64,000 nucleotides of DNA, from the NCBI RefSeq assembly GCF_039530225.1, contig NZ_BAAAOH010000001.1, positions 1,736,001 through 1,800,000 on the forward strand. The letters run 5' to 3'. Source of the DNA: Microbacterium pumilum. GTDB taxonomy: Bacteria; Actinomycetota; Actinomycetes; Actinomycetales; Microbacteriaceae. The translations under genes and the position numbers were made by a program. The notes beneath the pieces were generated by a model. The model saw nothing but the letters and a program-made list of their open reading frames with translations. It did no database searches and was not told the origin of the DNA. Position 1 is the stretch's first letter; the number at the start of each line of letters is the position of its first letter. Below are positions 42,446 to 50,645 of this stretch, in pieces.

Positions 42446-43092
42446 CGCGGGCAGCGCGTGCTCGGCACGCGCGAGTGGTCGCTGTGCTCACAGCGACCAC
42501 TCTGCTCCTGGCGGGGTGCGCCACGGCCGGAGCAGACGTCACCATCGGGTCGTCCGCAGCTGCGACGGTCCCGACGTCGTCCCCGACCGCCACTACGGTG
42601 GCGGCCGGGGACGACGTCCCGGTGGCCCGGCCGACCCATCTCTCGTTCCCCGCAGCCGGGATCGACGGACCGGTCGACGAGTACACCGCTGCTGACGCGC
42701 AGGCCGAGGGCGGCATCAACCCGAGCACGCTGGATACGATCTCCTGGTATTCCGGGATCGCCGACGCGCTCCCGGGAACCGCAGCGACCAACACCGTCTA
42801 CCTGTTCGGCCACTCCTGGGTGCAACCGGCGGTGTTCAACGGACTCGCGGACGTGGTCGTCGGTGACAGGGCGACCGTGACCACGGCGAACGGCATACTC
42901 ACCTACGCCGTCGACGAGGTCATCACGATGGCCAAGGCCGACTTCACCTCGGACCCGCGCGTCATCGCGGTCGTTCCGGGTCGACTCGCGCTGGTCACCT
43001 GCCGCCGACCCGACGGGTGGGATCCCAGCGCAGCCGCTCCCGACAACCGGGTGGTCTTCCTCCACCTCGTCGACGCGCAGGCTCAGCGGTAG
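42442..43092 (+). CDS. Sortase (class E/F-like) with lipoprotein-type signal
   Basis: A 216-residue transpeptidase expected to join the L-A-S-T-G protein to the cell wall. The N-terminus has a hydrophobic helix ending in a lipobox-like L-L-L-A-G-C. A Thr/Ser/Ala-rich linker leads to a catalytic domain with His124 (F-G-H-S-W), Cys187 (L-V-T-C-R-R) and Arg203 (D-N-R-V-V-F). The context and L-A-x-T-G partner favour class E; the compact domain also resembles class F. ATG 42442 overlaps the substrate gene stop. Its 3' end overlaps the convergent VanZ gene by ten bases. Confidence 0.83.
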   Translation: MTRAARARHARVVAVLTATTLLLAGCATAGADVTIGSSAAATVPTSSPTATTVAAGDDVPVARPTHLSFPAAGIDGPVDEYTAADAQAEGGINPSTLDTISWYSGIADALPGTAATNTVYLFGHSWVQPAVFNGLADVVVGDRATVTTANGILTYAVDEVITMAKADFTSDPRVIAVVPGRLALVTCRRPDGWDPSAAAPDNRVVFLHLVDAQAQR

Positions 43093-43541
43093 CGCAGCGC
43101 CTCGCGATCCCGTGGCGCCACGGCGTACCAGATCAGTGCGCCGAGGAGTCCGCCGAACGAATTGGCCACCCAGTCCACGACGCTGGGCACGCGTGCCGGG
43201 ATGAACAGCTGGGTCACTTCCACACCGAGGAAGGCGAGGCTGCAGATCAGCGCCGCCACCCACCACCGCTCACGGCGGAAGAGCATCGCCAGGAAGAATC
43301 CGAGCGGCAGCGCGAGCAGTGCGTTCGCCGTGGATTGGACGACGTCGTAGGTGATCCATCGCGGCCACCCCGCCGCGTACATGTCGATGAGCACCCGGTA
43401 GACGCCTCTGGAATCGCCGTCGATCCGCTCCGGCGACAGCACGACGTACACGGTCACCACCAGGTAGAGCGCCAGGAGGCTCGCACCGACGACGATGCTG
43501 ACGCGTCGCGCTCGGGTGAGGCGCGGCTCGGAGCGGCTCAC
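43083..43541 (-). CDS. VanZ-family membrane protein (second copy)
   Basis: About 152 residues and four to five helices with the VanZ signature (I-P-A-R-V-P-S-V-V-D-W-V-A-N-S-F-G-G-L-L-G) and D-V-V-Q-S-T-A-N-A-L-L-A-L-P. GTG 43541 was chosen because the upstream frame is Arg/Pro-rich and unconserved. It converges on the sortase gene with a ten-base overlap. Role unclear; VanZ proteins recur beside envelope glycan genes. Confidence 0.78.
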   Translation of the reverse strand: MSRSEPRLTRARRVSIVVGASLLALYLVVTVYVVLSPERIDGDSRGVYRVLIDMYAAGWPRWITYDVVQSTANALLALPLGFFLAMLFRRERWWVAALICSLAFLGVEVTQLFIPARVPSVVDWVANSFGGLLGALIWYAVAPRDREALRYR

Positions 43542-43608
43542 GGTGCACCCACGCAAGTGACGGTGCTCGGTGCGCTGAGGATGTCGGATCGCCGAGGACC
43601 GAGGACCA

Positions 43609-43728
43609 CTACCTGTGGGCGGGCGAACTCCTGCGCTCGTCGGCCAGCACAATGGCTCTGCCGACGACAGGTGCGAGGAGGAGTGCGATAAAGGTCCATG
43701 TTGTCAAGATGAGGCTGGCGACGATCAT
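43609..43728 (-). CDS. Small hydrophobic protein, 39 residues
   Basis: A single membrane helix (I-V-A-S-L-I-L-T-T-W-T-F-I-A-L-L-L-A-P) followed by a basic tail ending R-R-S-S-P-A-H-R. The ATG at 43728 has GGAG seven bases upstream, and a TAAGGT -10 candidate lies near 43806-43811. Good ribosome site and topology support a real small gene, but no family is known to me. Confidence 0.45.
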   Translation of the reverse strand: MIVASLILTTWTFIALLLAPVVGRAIVLADERRSSPAHR

Positions 43729-43891
43729 GTGCACTCTCCATCGAGCAATCCGGCGATCTGGCGGTCCGGGAATCCCGAGTGGGCGCTGATCCTCCGTACC
43801 GGTCACCTTAGCGCACTCGCCATCGGCGGATGCGAGCGCTCCTCGCGTGAGCATGGTGAGGTGAGGGACCCGGGATCGAGGTCGTCCCTGG

Positions 43892-44482
43892 TCAGCTGAG
43901 CGCGAAGTGCAGCGCGCGGACGACCTCATCGACCGCCGGCTCGAGCTGTGCGGCCGAATGCTGATATGCCGCCCATCCTTGGCCGAAGGGGTCTGCGACG
44001 TCGTCGTCGAGATCGGCCGCCGGCGGAACTTCTTCCCTTCGCGATGCGATCGCTGCCACGACGCCGCGGCCGCGAACCGCGGCATCCGCGCCCGCGCTCC
44101 GTGCGGCATCCTGCAGCTCGTCGTCGGTCAACGTGGCCGAGAGCCGGGCGAACTCGCGAACCGGGAAGGTCGATCGTGCGATGGACGGCGCGAGGGCGGC
44201 GACGTCGCGCTGGTGCCCGCGCGTCATGGTGAGGACGAGGTCGGGCGATACCAGGTCCTGCTCGGTGAGATGGTGGGATCGATGCGCGGCGGAGTCCTCC
44301 GCAGGCACGCCGAAGCCGGCGGCCAGTCGGACGGCCTCGGGCGTCATCGGCTCGTTCTCCAGCCAATAGGTGCCTGCACTGCGCACCCGCACCGGCAGCG
44401 GTGCGAGGCGCATCCGGATGAGCTGCTCGGCCAGCGGAGAGCGGCAGATGTTGCCTGTGCACACCGTGAGGATCTCGAACAA
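43892..44482 (-). CDS. Low-molecular-weight protein tyrosine phosphatase (Wzb-like)
   Basis: A 196-residue phosphatase that would remove phosphate from protein tyrosines, often on polysaccharide co-polymerase kinases. The P-loop Cys8-T-G-N-I-C-Arg14-Ser15 lies at the N-terminus as in the family, and D-P-F-G-Q-G near the C-terminus holds the general acid Asp (family D-P). The TTG start (44482) has GGAGG seven bases upstream and begins M-F-E-I-L-T-V-C-T-G-N. It is about 40 residues longer than Wzb. It lies at the end of the polysaccharide locus, although the only BY-kinase-like domain there looks inactive. Confidence 0.88.
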   Translation of the reverse strand: MFEILTVCTGNICRSPLAEQLIRMRLAPLPVRVRSAGTYWLENEPMTPEAVRLAAGFGVPAEDSAAHRSHHLTEQDLVSPDLVLTMTRGHQRDVAALAPSIARSTFPVREFARLSATLTDDELQDAARSAGADAAVRGRGVVAAIASRREEVPPAADLDDDVADPFGQGWAAYQHSAAQLEPAVDEVVRALHFALS

Positions 44483-44556
44483 GATGGAGCCTCCGAACCT
44501 CGGCGTGTGCCCGACCACTGTAACCGCGCCGGCAACGGCCCGACGCGGTTTGGCTG

Positions 44557-44578
44557 CGGCATCCGGATGCCGTAAGAT
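44557..44578 (+). promoter_or_regulatory. rplM promoter with 16-base palindrome
   Basis: CGGCATCCGGATGCCG (44557-44572) is a perfect palindrome directly followed by TAAGAT (44573-44578), a good -10 box for rplM-rpsI-glmM. The palindrome fills part of the -35/-10 spacer and may be an operator, or a copy of the frequent GGATGCC word. Confidence 0.5.
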
Positions 44579-44638
44579 CGATCCTTGGTGCCCACGGCTC
44601 TGCTGGCCGGCACCGCGAACGTGAGCCCTCCACTGGCG

Positions 44639-44657
44639 CCCTTCGACAGGCTCAGGG
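44639..44657 (+). repeat. CTTCGACAGGCTCAG repeat in the rplM leader
   Basis: CCCTTCGACAGGCTCAGGG lies between the rplM promoter and start codon, a single copy of the repeat family also found at 397, 60979 and 62590-62754. Confidence 0.8.
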
Positions 44658-44742
44658 ACCGGATACCGGATCCTTCCTGACGGAAACACCCCGGAGTGGG
44701 ATTCACGAACATCTCCGTTCGATTCAAGAAAGCAGCACTATT

Positions 44743-45189
44743 GTGACGCGCACGTACACCCCCAAGGCTGGCGAAGCTCAGCGTGAGTGGCTGGTCATCG
44801 ACGCCACCGACGTCGTTCTCGGTCGGCTCGCAAGCCACGCCGCGGCCCTGCTCCGCGGTAAGCACAAGGCGACGTTCTCCCCCCACATGGACATGGGCGA
44901 CTTCGTCATCATCATCAACGCCGGCAAGGTCGCACTCACCGGTCAGAAGCTCCAGAAGAAGAAGGCCTACCGCCACTCGGGCTACCCGGGCGGTCTGTCC
45001 TCGGTCACGTACGAGGAGCTCCTCGCGAAGAACCCCGAGCGGGCAGTCGAGAAGGCCGTCCGCGGCATGCTCCCCAAGAACAGCCTGGGTGCGCAGCAGC
45101 TCACCAAGCTCAAGGTCTACCGCGGCGCCGAGCACCCCCACGGTGCGCAGCAGCCCAAGGCCTTCACCCTCGACCAGGTCGCCCAGTAA
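44743..45189 (+). CDS. rplM: 50S ribosomal protein L13 (uL13)
   Basis: An early-assembling protein of the large subunit. The 148-residue protein has [23 protein letters not shown] and G-M-L-P-K-N-S-L-G, all family hallmarks, and normal length. The GTG start (M-T-R-T-Y-T-P-K) follows GAAAGCAG. The leader of about 160 bases contains a palindrome and one CTTCGACAGGCTCAG repeat. rpsI follows after 29 bases. In related genomes rplM directly follows truA; here the polysaccharide locus lies between. Confidence 0.97.
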   Translation: MTRTYTPKAGEAQREWLVIDATDVVLGRLASHAAALLRGKHKATFSPHMDMGDFVIIINAGKVALTGQKLQKKKAYRHSGYPGGLSSVTYEELLAKNPERAVEKAVRGMLPKNSLGAQQLTKLKVYRGAEHPHGAQQPKAFTLDQVAQ

Positions 45190-45218
45190 GCGCCGCTTCC
45201 AGATTTAAGGACACACTC

Positions 45219-45698
45219 GTGGCGAACATCGAAGAATCCACCGAAACGAACTTCTCGACCGAAACCCCCGTCGACCAGACGGCCGTCGCCGTTGAGCGCC
45301 CCGTGCTCAGCGTGCCCGGCGCAGCGGTCGGCCGTCGCAAGCAGGCCATCGCCCGCGTGCGCCTGGTCCCGGGTTCCGGCACCATCACCATCAACGGCCG
45401 CACGTTCGAGGACTACTTCCCGAACAAGCTGCATCAGCAGCTCGTGACCGACCCCTTCACGGTGCTCAACCTCACCGACGCGTATGACGTCATCGCGCGG
45501 ATCTCCGGCGGTGGCCCCTCGGGCCAGGCCGGTGCGCTTCGACTCGGCATCGCCCGTTCGCTGAACGGAATCGACGAGGAGAACAACCGCGCCACCCTGA
45601 AGAAGGCCGGCTTCCTTTCGCGTGACGCACGCGTCAAGGAGCGCAAGAAGGCTGGTCTCAAGAAGGCCCGCAAGGCTCCTCAGTACTCGAAGCGCTAA
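45219..45698 (+). CDS. rpsI: 30S ribosomal protein S9 (uS9)
   Basis: S9's C-terminal tail contacts P-site tRNA. The product has 159 residues: a variable acidic N-terminal extension of about 35, then [11 protein letters not shown] and [17 protein letters not shown], and the end K-A-P-Q-Y-S-K-R. The GTG start follows TTTAAGGACAC. Actinobacterial S9 proteins usually have such extensions. Cotranscribed with rplM and probably glmM (15-base gap). Confidence 0.97.
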   Translation: MANIEESTETNFSTETPVDQTAVAVERPVLSVPGAAVGRRKQAIARVRLVPGSGTITINGRTFEDYFPNKLHQQLVTDPFTVLNLTDAYDVIARISGGGPSGQAGALRLGIARSLNGIDEENNRATLKKAGFLSRDARVKERKKAGLKKARKAPQYSKR

Positions 45699-45713
45699 GG
45701 CGAGTCCGCTCCG

Positions 45714-47072
45714 ATGCCGCTCTTCGGCACGGACGGTGTGCGGGGGCTGGCCAACGGCTCCCTCACCGCCGATCTCGCTCTCTCCCTGGCCCAGGCGACC
45801 GCCGTCGTCCTGGGCCAGGGCCGTACGGCGGACGCGAGGCGCGCAGCAGGCAAGCGCATCACCGCGGTCGTCGCTCGCGATCCCCGCGTGTCGGGTGAGT
45901 TCCTCTCGGCCGCCGTCGAGGCGGGTCTCGCGTCGTCGGGTGTCGACGTGTTGGATGCCGGCGTCCTGCCGACCCCTGCCGCGGCATTCCTGATCGCCGA
46001 CATGGACGCCGACTTCGGCGTCATGGTGTCTGCATCCCACAACCCGGCTCCCGACAACGGCATCAAGATCTTCGCGCGCGGCGGGGTCAAGCTGCCGGAT
46101 GTCGTCGAAGAACGCATCGAGCACGCGATGGCGGGCGCCAAGCTGCAGCCCACGGGCGCCGGCGTCGGTCGCATCCGCCGGTTCGCCGACGCCGAGGACC
46201 GCTACGTCGTGCATCTGCTGGCGTCGCTGCCGAACCGCCTCGACGGGATCCATGTCGTGCTCGACTGCGCGCACGGTGCGGCCGCTGGCGTCTCGCCCGA
46301 AACGTTCCGCGACGCGGGTGCCCGGGTCACGGTGATCGGCGCAGACCCGGACGGGCTCAACATCAACGACGGCGTCGGCTCGACGCATCTCGCATCCCTC
46401 GCCGAGCAGGTCGTGCGAGCCGGGGCAGACGTCGGGATCGCGCATGACGGCGACGCCGATCGGTGCCTCGCGGTCGATGCCGAGGGCAACATCGTCGACG
46501 GCGACCAGATCATGGCGATCATCGCGGTTGCCATGAAGTCCCGCGGTCGCCTCGTCGGCGACACCCTCGTCGCCACCGTGATGAGCAATCTCGGCCTGCA
46601 TCGTGCGATGGCCGATCACGGCATCCGGGTCGAGCAGACCGCAGTGGGCGACCGCTACGTCCTCGAGCGGATGAACGAGGGCGGCTTCTCTCTCGGCGGC
46701 GAGCAGTCCGGCCACGTCATCATGAGCGACTACGCCACCACGGGCGACGGGCTGCTCACCGGCCTGCACCTCCTGGCAGAGATGGCGGGCCAGGGCAAGA
46801 CCCTGGCCGAGCTCGCGTCCATCATGACGGTGTACCCGCAGGTGCTCGTCAACGTGAAGGACGTCGATCGGTCACGCGCCGGCACCGACCCCGGCGTCGC
46901 TGCGGCGGTCGCCGCCGTGGCGGCCGAACTCGGCGACTCCGGTCGTGTGCTCCTGCGGCCTTCGGGCACCGAGCAGCTCGTGCGCGTCATGGTCGAGGCG
47001 GAGTCCGCCGAGGTCGCTCAGGCCCACGCCGAGACGCTCGCCGGCGTCGTGCGGGAGCGCCTCGCGCTGTAG
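45714..47072 (+). CDS. glmM: Phosphoglucosamine mutase
   Basis: Converts glucosamine-6-phosphate to glucosamine-1-phosphate for UDP-GlcNAc and thus for peptidoglycan and the surface polysaccharide. The 452-residue protein starts [10 protein letters not shown] and has the active-site phosphoserine loop S-A-S-H-N-P near residue 108, the metal loop D-G-D-A-D-R and the phosphate-binding end R-P-S-G-T-E. Fifteen bases separate it from rpsI. It is the step after GlmS (encoded at 54594). Confidence 0.97.
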   Translation: MPLFGTDGVRGLANGSLTADLALSLAQATAVVLGQGRTADARRAAGKRITAVVARDPRVSGEFLSAAVEAGLASSGVDVLDAGVLPTPAAAFLIADMDADFGVMVSASHNPAPDNGIKIFARGGVKLPDVVEERIEHAMAGAKLQPTGAGVGRIRRFADAEDRYVVHLLASLPNRLDGIHVVLDCAHGAAAGVSPETFRDAGARVTVIGADPDGLNINDGVGSTHLASLAEQVVRAGADVGIAHDGDADRCLAVDAEGNIVDGDQIMAIIAVAMKSRGRLVGDTLVATVMSNLGLHRAMADHGIRVEQTAVGDRYVLERMNEGGFSLGGEQSGHVIMSDYATTGDGLLTGLHLLAEMAGQGKTLAELASIMTVYPQVLVNVKDVDRSRAGTDPGVAAAVAAVAAELGDSGRVLLRPSGTEQLVRVMVEAESAEVAQAHAETLAGVVRERLAL

Positions 47073-47094
47073 CACCGAACGATCGCGGGGTCGC

Positions 47095-47952
47095 TCACCC
47101 CGCCGGCACCCAGGACGCGAACCGACGCAGCCGCAGCTCGCACATCAGGGTGAACGCCGCGTACGTGACGAGCGCGACTCCGACGAGACCGACGAAGGCG
47201 GGCGTCATCGGCCGATCCCACAGCAGATCCTCGCGCGCGACGACGAGCGACAGCGCGATCGCCGCGAGACTCACGAGCTGGGCCTGAAACAGGATGCGGA
47301 ACGCGCTCCAGCGGTCATCCCACAGGAGTCCTGCGTTGACGACGCCCGTCAGGCTCAGCACCGCACCGGTGACCTGGGCGGTGAGTGGAGTGAGCTCCCA
47401 CGCCCACACCGATGCGGCAGTCGAGGGCGCGAGATAGACCATCGCGCCCGCGATGAACGCGCACGCCCCGACCGCGGCGAGTCCCACGCGGGCGAAGCGG
47501 GGGATGACGACATCCGGACGATCGGGAGTGCCGGGGTCACGCGGCCGCTGCACCACGGCGAGCACCGCGATGATGAACGGAGTGGTGGCGTACAGCACCA
47601 TCCACGCGGCGAACGGCAGATTGGTCGAGAAGCGGTCGAGATGCAGGAGCGTCGCGATGAGCAGTGCCCCAGCGAAGACGACGACAGCGGGGAAGCCCCG
47701 GCGGACGTGATGCCACGCGCGTGCGAAGACGATGCCGATGAAGAACCGGATGCCCCCGACGTACGCCGATGCCAATACGAACGCCGACAGCGGCGGGTCG
47801 ATCGGCCAGGCGAAGAGCTCGCCGGTGCGGGCCGGGAAGATGTAGAGGAGGAAAGCCGCGATGACGAGGAACGGGATGACGGCGGCCGCGACCCATCGAG
47901 TCGCCGGCAGGACTCGGTCATCGGCCGCGGCCCGGGGTTCAGCTGCGGACAT
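47095..47952 (-). CDS. Multi-spanning membrane protein of unknown function
   Basis: A 285-residue protein with about eight predicted helices and no soluble domain. Notable segments are V-A-A-A-V-I-P-F-L-V-I-A-A-F and H-L-D-R-F-S-T-N-L-P-F-A-A-W. I recognise no characterised family. ATG 47952 lies inside the end of the STAND ATPase gene (14-base overlap), so the two are translationally linked and may act together; ATG 47964 is an alternative. Its stop faces glmM, 22 bases away. Confidence 0.65.
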   Translation of the reverse strand: MSAAEPRAAADDRVLPATRWVAAAVIPFLVIAAFLLYIFPARTGELFAWPIDPPLSAFVLASAYVGGIRFFIGIVFARAWHHVRRGFPAVVVFAGALLIATLLHLDRFSTNLPFAAWMVLYATTPFIIAVLAVVQRPRDPGTPDRPDVVIPRFARVGLAAVGACAFIAGAMVYLAPSTAASVWAWELTPLTAQVTGAVLSLTGVVNAGLLWDDRWSAFRILFQAQLVSLAAIALSLVVAREDLLWDRPMTPAFVGLVGVALVTYAAFTLMCELRLRRFASWVPAG

Positions 47953-50512
47953 ACTCGAGCACATCCGAGACTGTCAGGTCGTGTCCTTCCTCGATCGCGC
48001 GGTCGAGTTCATCGCCCCGTCCGCCGGTCCGCAGCGACCCGAGCGGGATCATGTAGAACTCGAACGACCCGAGGTTGACGAGTCCCTTGCGTCGTCGCAG
48101 GGTCTGCGCCGAGCCCAGCAGTCGTCCCGCGGCGACGGCGTCGCCCTGCAGCGCGCGCAGTCCGACGAACGCCTCGAGTCCGTATGCGATGCCTTCGTCG
48201 TGGTGCAATGCGAGCGACAGGTCCAGTGACTGGGCGAAGTCATCCTGCCCGCCGGCGACGTCGCCGGTGAGCAGCCGCGTCCATCCGCGCGAGTTCATCG
48301 CGATGACGATGCCGAGACGCTCGCCCTGGGATGTCGCAAGACGAAGACTGGTCTCGAAGCGACCGCGCGCTGCGGCCATGTCACCACCTGCCATGTCGAT
48401 GCGTCCCAGCACGTTGAGCGCCATCGCCTGGCCCCACGCGTCGCCGGTCTCGGTGAAGCCCGCGAGACTCGTCTCGAGCTCGCTGACCGCGCCCGCGACG
48501 TCCGGCGTCGGGCGGGACAGCAGGGCGAGGCCCAGTGAGATGCCCGCGAGCGAGGCGCCGAACCGATCACCCGCCTCGCGGAACAGGTCGCGGCTCAGCG
48601 TGATTCCCGGAAGGACATCGAACCCAGGCTCCTGCCAGAAGCGCGGGGCGTTCGCGTAGTACTCGCCGATCGCACGCGCCTGCGGGCCGACCGCACCCTT
48701 CTCGCGCGCCAACAGGTCGAGCAGTTCTTCGCCCCAGGTGCGAACGACGCCCAGGTACCCGCCGATCCAGAAGTAGAGGTAGAGCGACCACAGGTAGACA
48801 GCGGCCGTCTCGAGGTCGCGGCGCTCGAACAGCAGGCGGACCACGGCCGCGAGGTTCTCTGTCTCGCGCTCGAGCGTCTCGAGCCAGTTCAGCTGGTCGG
48901 GGCCCCGAAGCCCGGGCTGCGCCTGCTTCGCCAGGGCGCGGTAGTTGCTCAGCCACGCGTCCGTCGCCGCGGCCGCCTCCTCCGGTGCGAGGAGTTCGGC
49001 TGCATACGCACGCACCAGCGAGAGCAGCCGGAACATCGTCACGCCGTGCCGGTCCGTCGTGCCCATCAGGCTCGCATCCACGAGCGATTCGAGGGCTCCC
49101 AATGGATCGGAGATGCCGGTGGCCACGAGCACCGATTCGGCCGATCCGAGGGTGAAGCTTCCCGTGAACACCGAGAGGCGCGCGAGCGCGGCCCGGGTGT
49201 CGGCATCCAGCAGGTCGACGCTCCAGCGAATGGTGCTGCGCAGCGCGCGCTGGCGTTCGGGCAGGTCCCTCGCCCCGCCGACGAGCAGGGTGAGCGCCGA
49301 GTCGAGTCGCTCGAGGATCTGGCTCACCGACAGCGAGCGCACCCGCGCGGCGGCGAGCTCGATCGCGAGCGGCACTCCGTCGACTGCCCGGCAGATCGCA
49401 ATGACGGTGGCCGAGTTCTCGGGCGTGAGCTCGAATCCTGGTCGCACGGACGCCGCGCGTGCCACGAACAGCGCGACGGCCGACGCACCGGACGCTTCTG
49501 TTCCGGCGGCGGACTCGGACGGCAGGTCGAGCGGCCCGACCTCGTAGATGTGCTCGGCGCGGACGCGCAGGGCCGTGCGGCTCGTGACCAGCATGGTCAG
49601 CCGTGGACTCTCGGTGATGAGCTCGACGAGCACTCCGCTGGCGTCCAGCAGATGCTCCATGTTGTCGACGACGAGCAGCACATCACGTCCGGCGAGGGCG
49701 GCGATCACCTTCTCCATGAGGGTGCCAGTGCCCTCGGCATTGCGCACGCCGAGGGCGCGTGCGATCGCGACGAGTGCGCCGCTGGGCACTGAGACGGCTT
49801 CGAGGAGCGCGAAAGCGACGTCACGACCGGATGCCGCGACATCCAGCGCGATCTCGATGGCAAGTCGGGACTTGCCGATTCCACCGGGCCCGACCAGCGT
49901 CACGAGCCGCACGCCGTCCTGCTTCAACAGCTCTGCCACTTCGGCGCGCTCGCGCTCGCGGCCGACGATGGGGGTGTACGGCGCCGGGATCTCAGGTGCC
50001 GGTGTGGTCGACGCGAGCGAGTCCTCGGTTCGCGCCGCATCGAAGCGCTCGGCGAGGAGCGTCGCGAGGTCGCCGCTGACGAGCCGGGCGAGCTCGTCGG
50101 GCGTCGAGAACGTCTTCCACGAGCTCCGGTCGTCGGTGCGGATGCGGTCGAGCAGCCCGGTCAGTCTCTCGTTGCGATCGGGCGCGGGCTCCTTGATGTA
50201 GATCAGGCTGGGAAGATCCGCCGACAGGCGGTATTCGTCCTCCAGGCCGGACAGCTCCTCGTCGGGCGCGACCCAGCCGTAGCTCTCGCCGTAGATGCCG
50301 ACGAAGACATCGCTCTGCGCGAGATATGACCGATAGAGGTCGCGCGGCGGATGCGGCCGCGCACCGAGCTCGAACATGACCGGCGCCAGCCGCAGCTGCT
50401 CGATCGCGGCGCGCACGGCCGCCCGCTCCGGCTCGAGCTCCTTGAGCGTGGAGCTGACGAAGACTCGGATGCGCTGGTCGGGAGTGCGGATACTCGGGGG
50501 CCGTTCGGCCAT
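47939..50512 (-). CDS. DUF4062-STAND (NB-ARC) ATPase with TPR repeats
   Basis: An 857-residue signalling ATPase. Residues about 15-105 form a DUF4062 domain (I-R-V-F-V-S-S-T-L-K-E-L-x-x-E-R, V-F-V-G-I-Y-G-E-S-Y-G-W). An NB-ARC/STAND module follows, with Walker A G-P-G-G-I-G-K-S near 208, Walker B V-L-L-V-V-D-N near 277, a sensor R-T-A-L and the G-V-P-L-A-I-E-L-A-A-A-R motif. About 300 C-terminal residues of TPR-like helices complete it. There is no LuxR DNA-binding domain, unlike many actinobacterial relatives. STAND proteins switch on when the sensor repeats bind a ligand; some are phage-defence proteins. A membrane protein gene overlaps its 3' end. Confidence 0.85.
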   Translation of the reverse strand: MAERPPSIRTPDQRIRVFVSSTLKELEPERAAVRAAIEQLRLAPVMFELGARPHPPRDLYRSYLAQSDVFVGIYGESYGWVAPDEELSGLEDEYRLSADLPSLIYIKEPAPDRNERLTGLLDRIRTDDRSSWKTFSTPDELARLVSGDLATLLAERFDAARTEDSLASTTPAPEIPAPYTPIVGRERERAEVAELLKQDGVRLVTLVGPGGIGKSRLAIEIALDVAASGRDVAFALLEAVSVPSGALVAIARALGVRNAEGTGTLMEKVIAALAGRDVLLVVDNMEHLLDASGVLVELITESPRLTMLVTSRTALRVRAEHIYEVGPLDLPSESAAGTEASGASAVALFVARAASVRPGFELTPENSATVIAICRAVDGVPLAIELAAARVRSLSVSQILERLDSALTLLVGGARDLPERQRALRSTIRWSVDLLDADTRAALARLSVFTGSFTLGSAESVLVATGISDPLGALESLVDASLMGTTDRHGVTMFRLLSLVRAYAAELLAPEEAAAATDAWLSNYRALAKQAQPGLRGPDQLNWLETLERETENLAAVVRLLFERRDLETAAVYLWSLYLYFWIGGYLGVVRTWGEELLDLLAREKGAVGPQARAIGEYYANAPRFWQEPGFDVLPGITLSRDLFREAGDRFGASLAGISLGLALLSRPTPDVAGAVSELETSLAGFTETGDAWGQAMALNVLGRIDMAGGDMAAARGRFETSLRLATSQGERLGIVIAMNSRGWTRLLTGDVAGGQDDFAQSLDLSLALHHDEGIAYGLEAFVGLRALQGDAVAAGRLLGSAQTLRRRKGLVNLGSFEFYMIPLGSLRTGGRGDELDRAIEEGHDLTVSDVLEYVRS

Positions 50513-50645
50513 GAGGGAATCATCCCACGGAAGTGCCTGCCGTTCAGCATGCCCCGTCTCGTATACGGGTGGGCGTACTCTGGGCCTAGCGATCGGCACA
50601 TGCCTTTGGCTCCGCACGGCCCCTCCGGGGCTGCCGATCGAGTGG

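Noticed and set aside
47939..50512. LuxR-family (MalT-type) transcriptional regulator
   Set aside because: The NB-ARC/TPR part resembles such proteins, but there is no helix-turn-helix domain at either end; the N-terminus is DUF4062.
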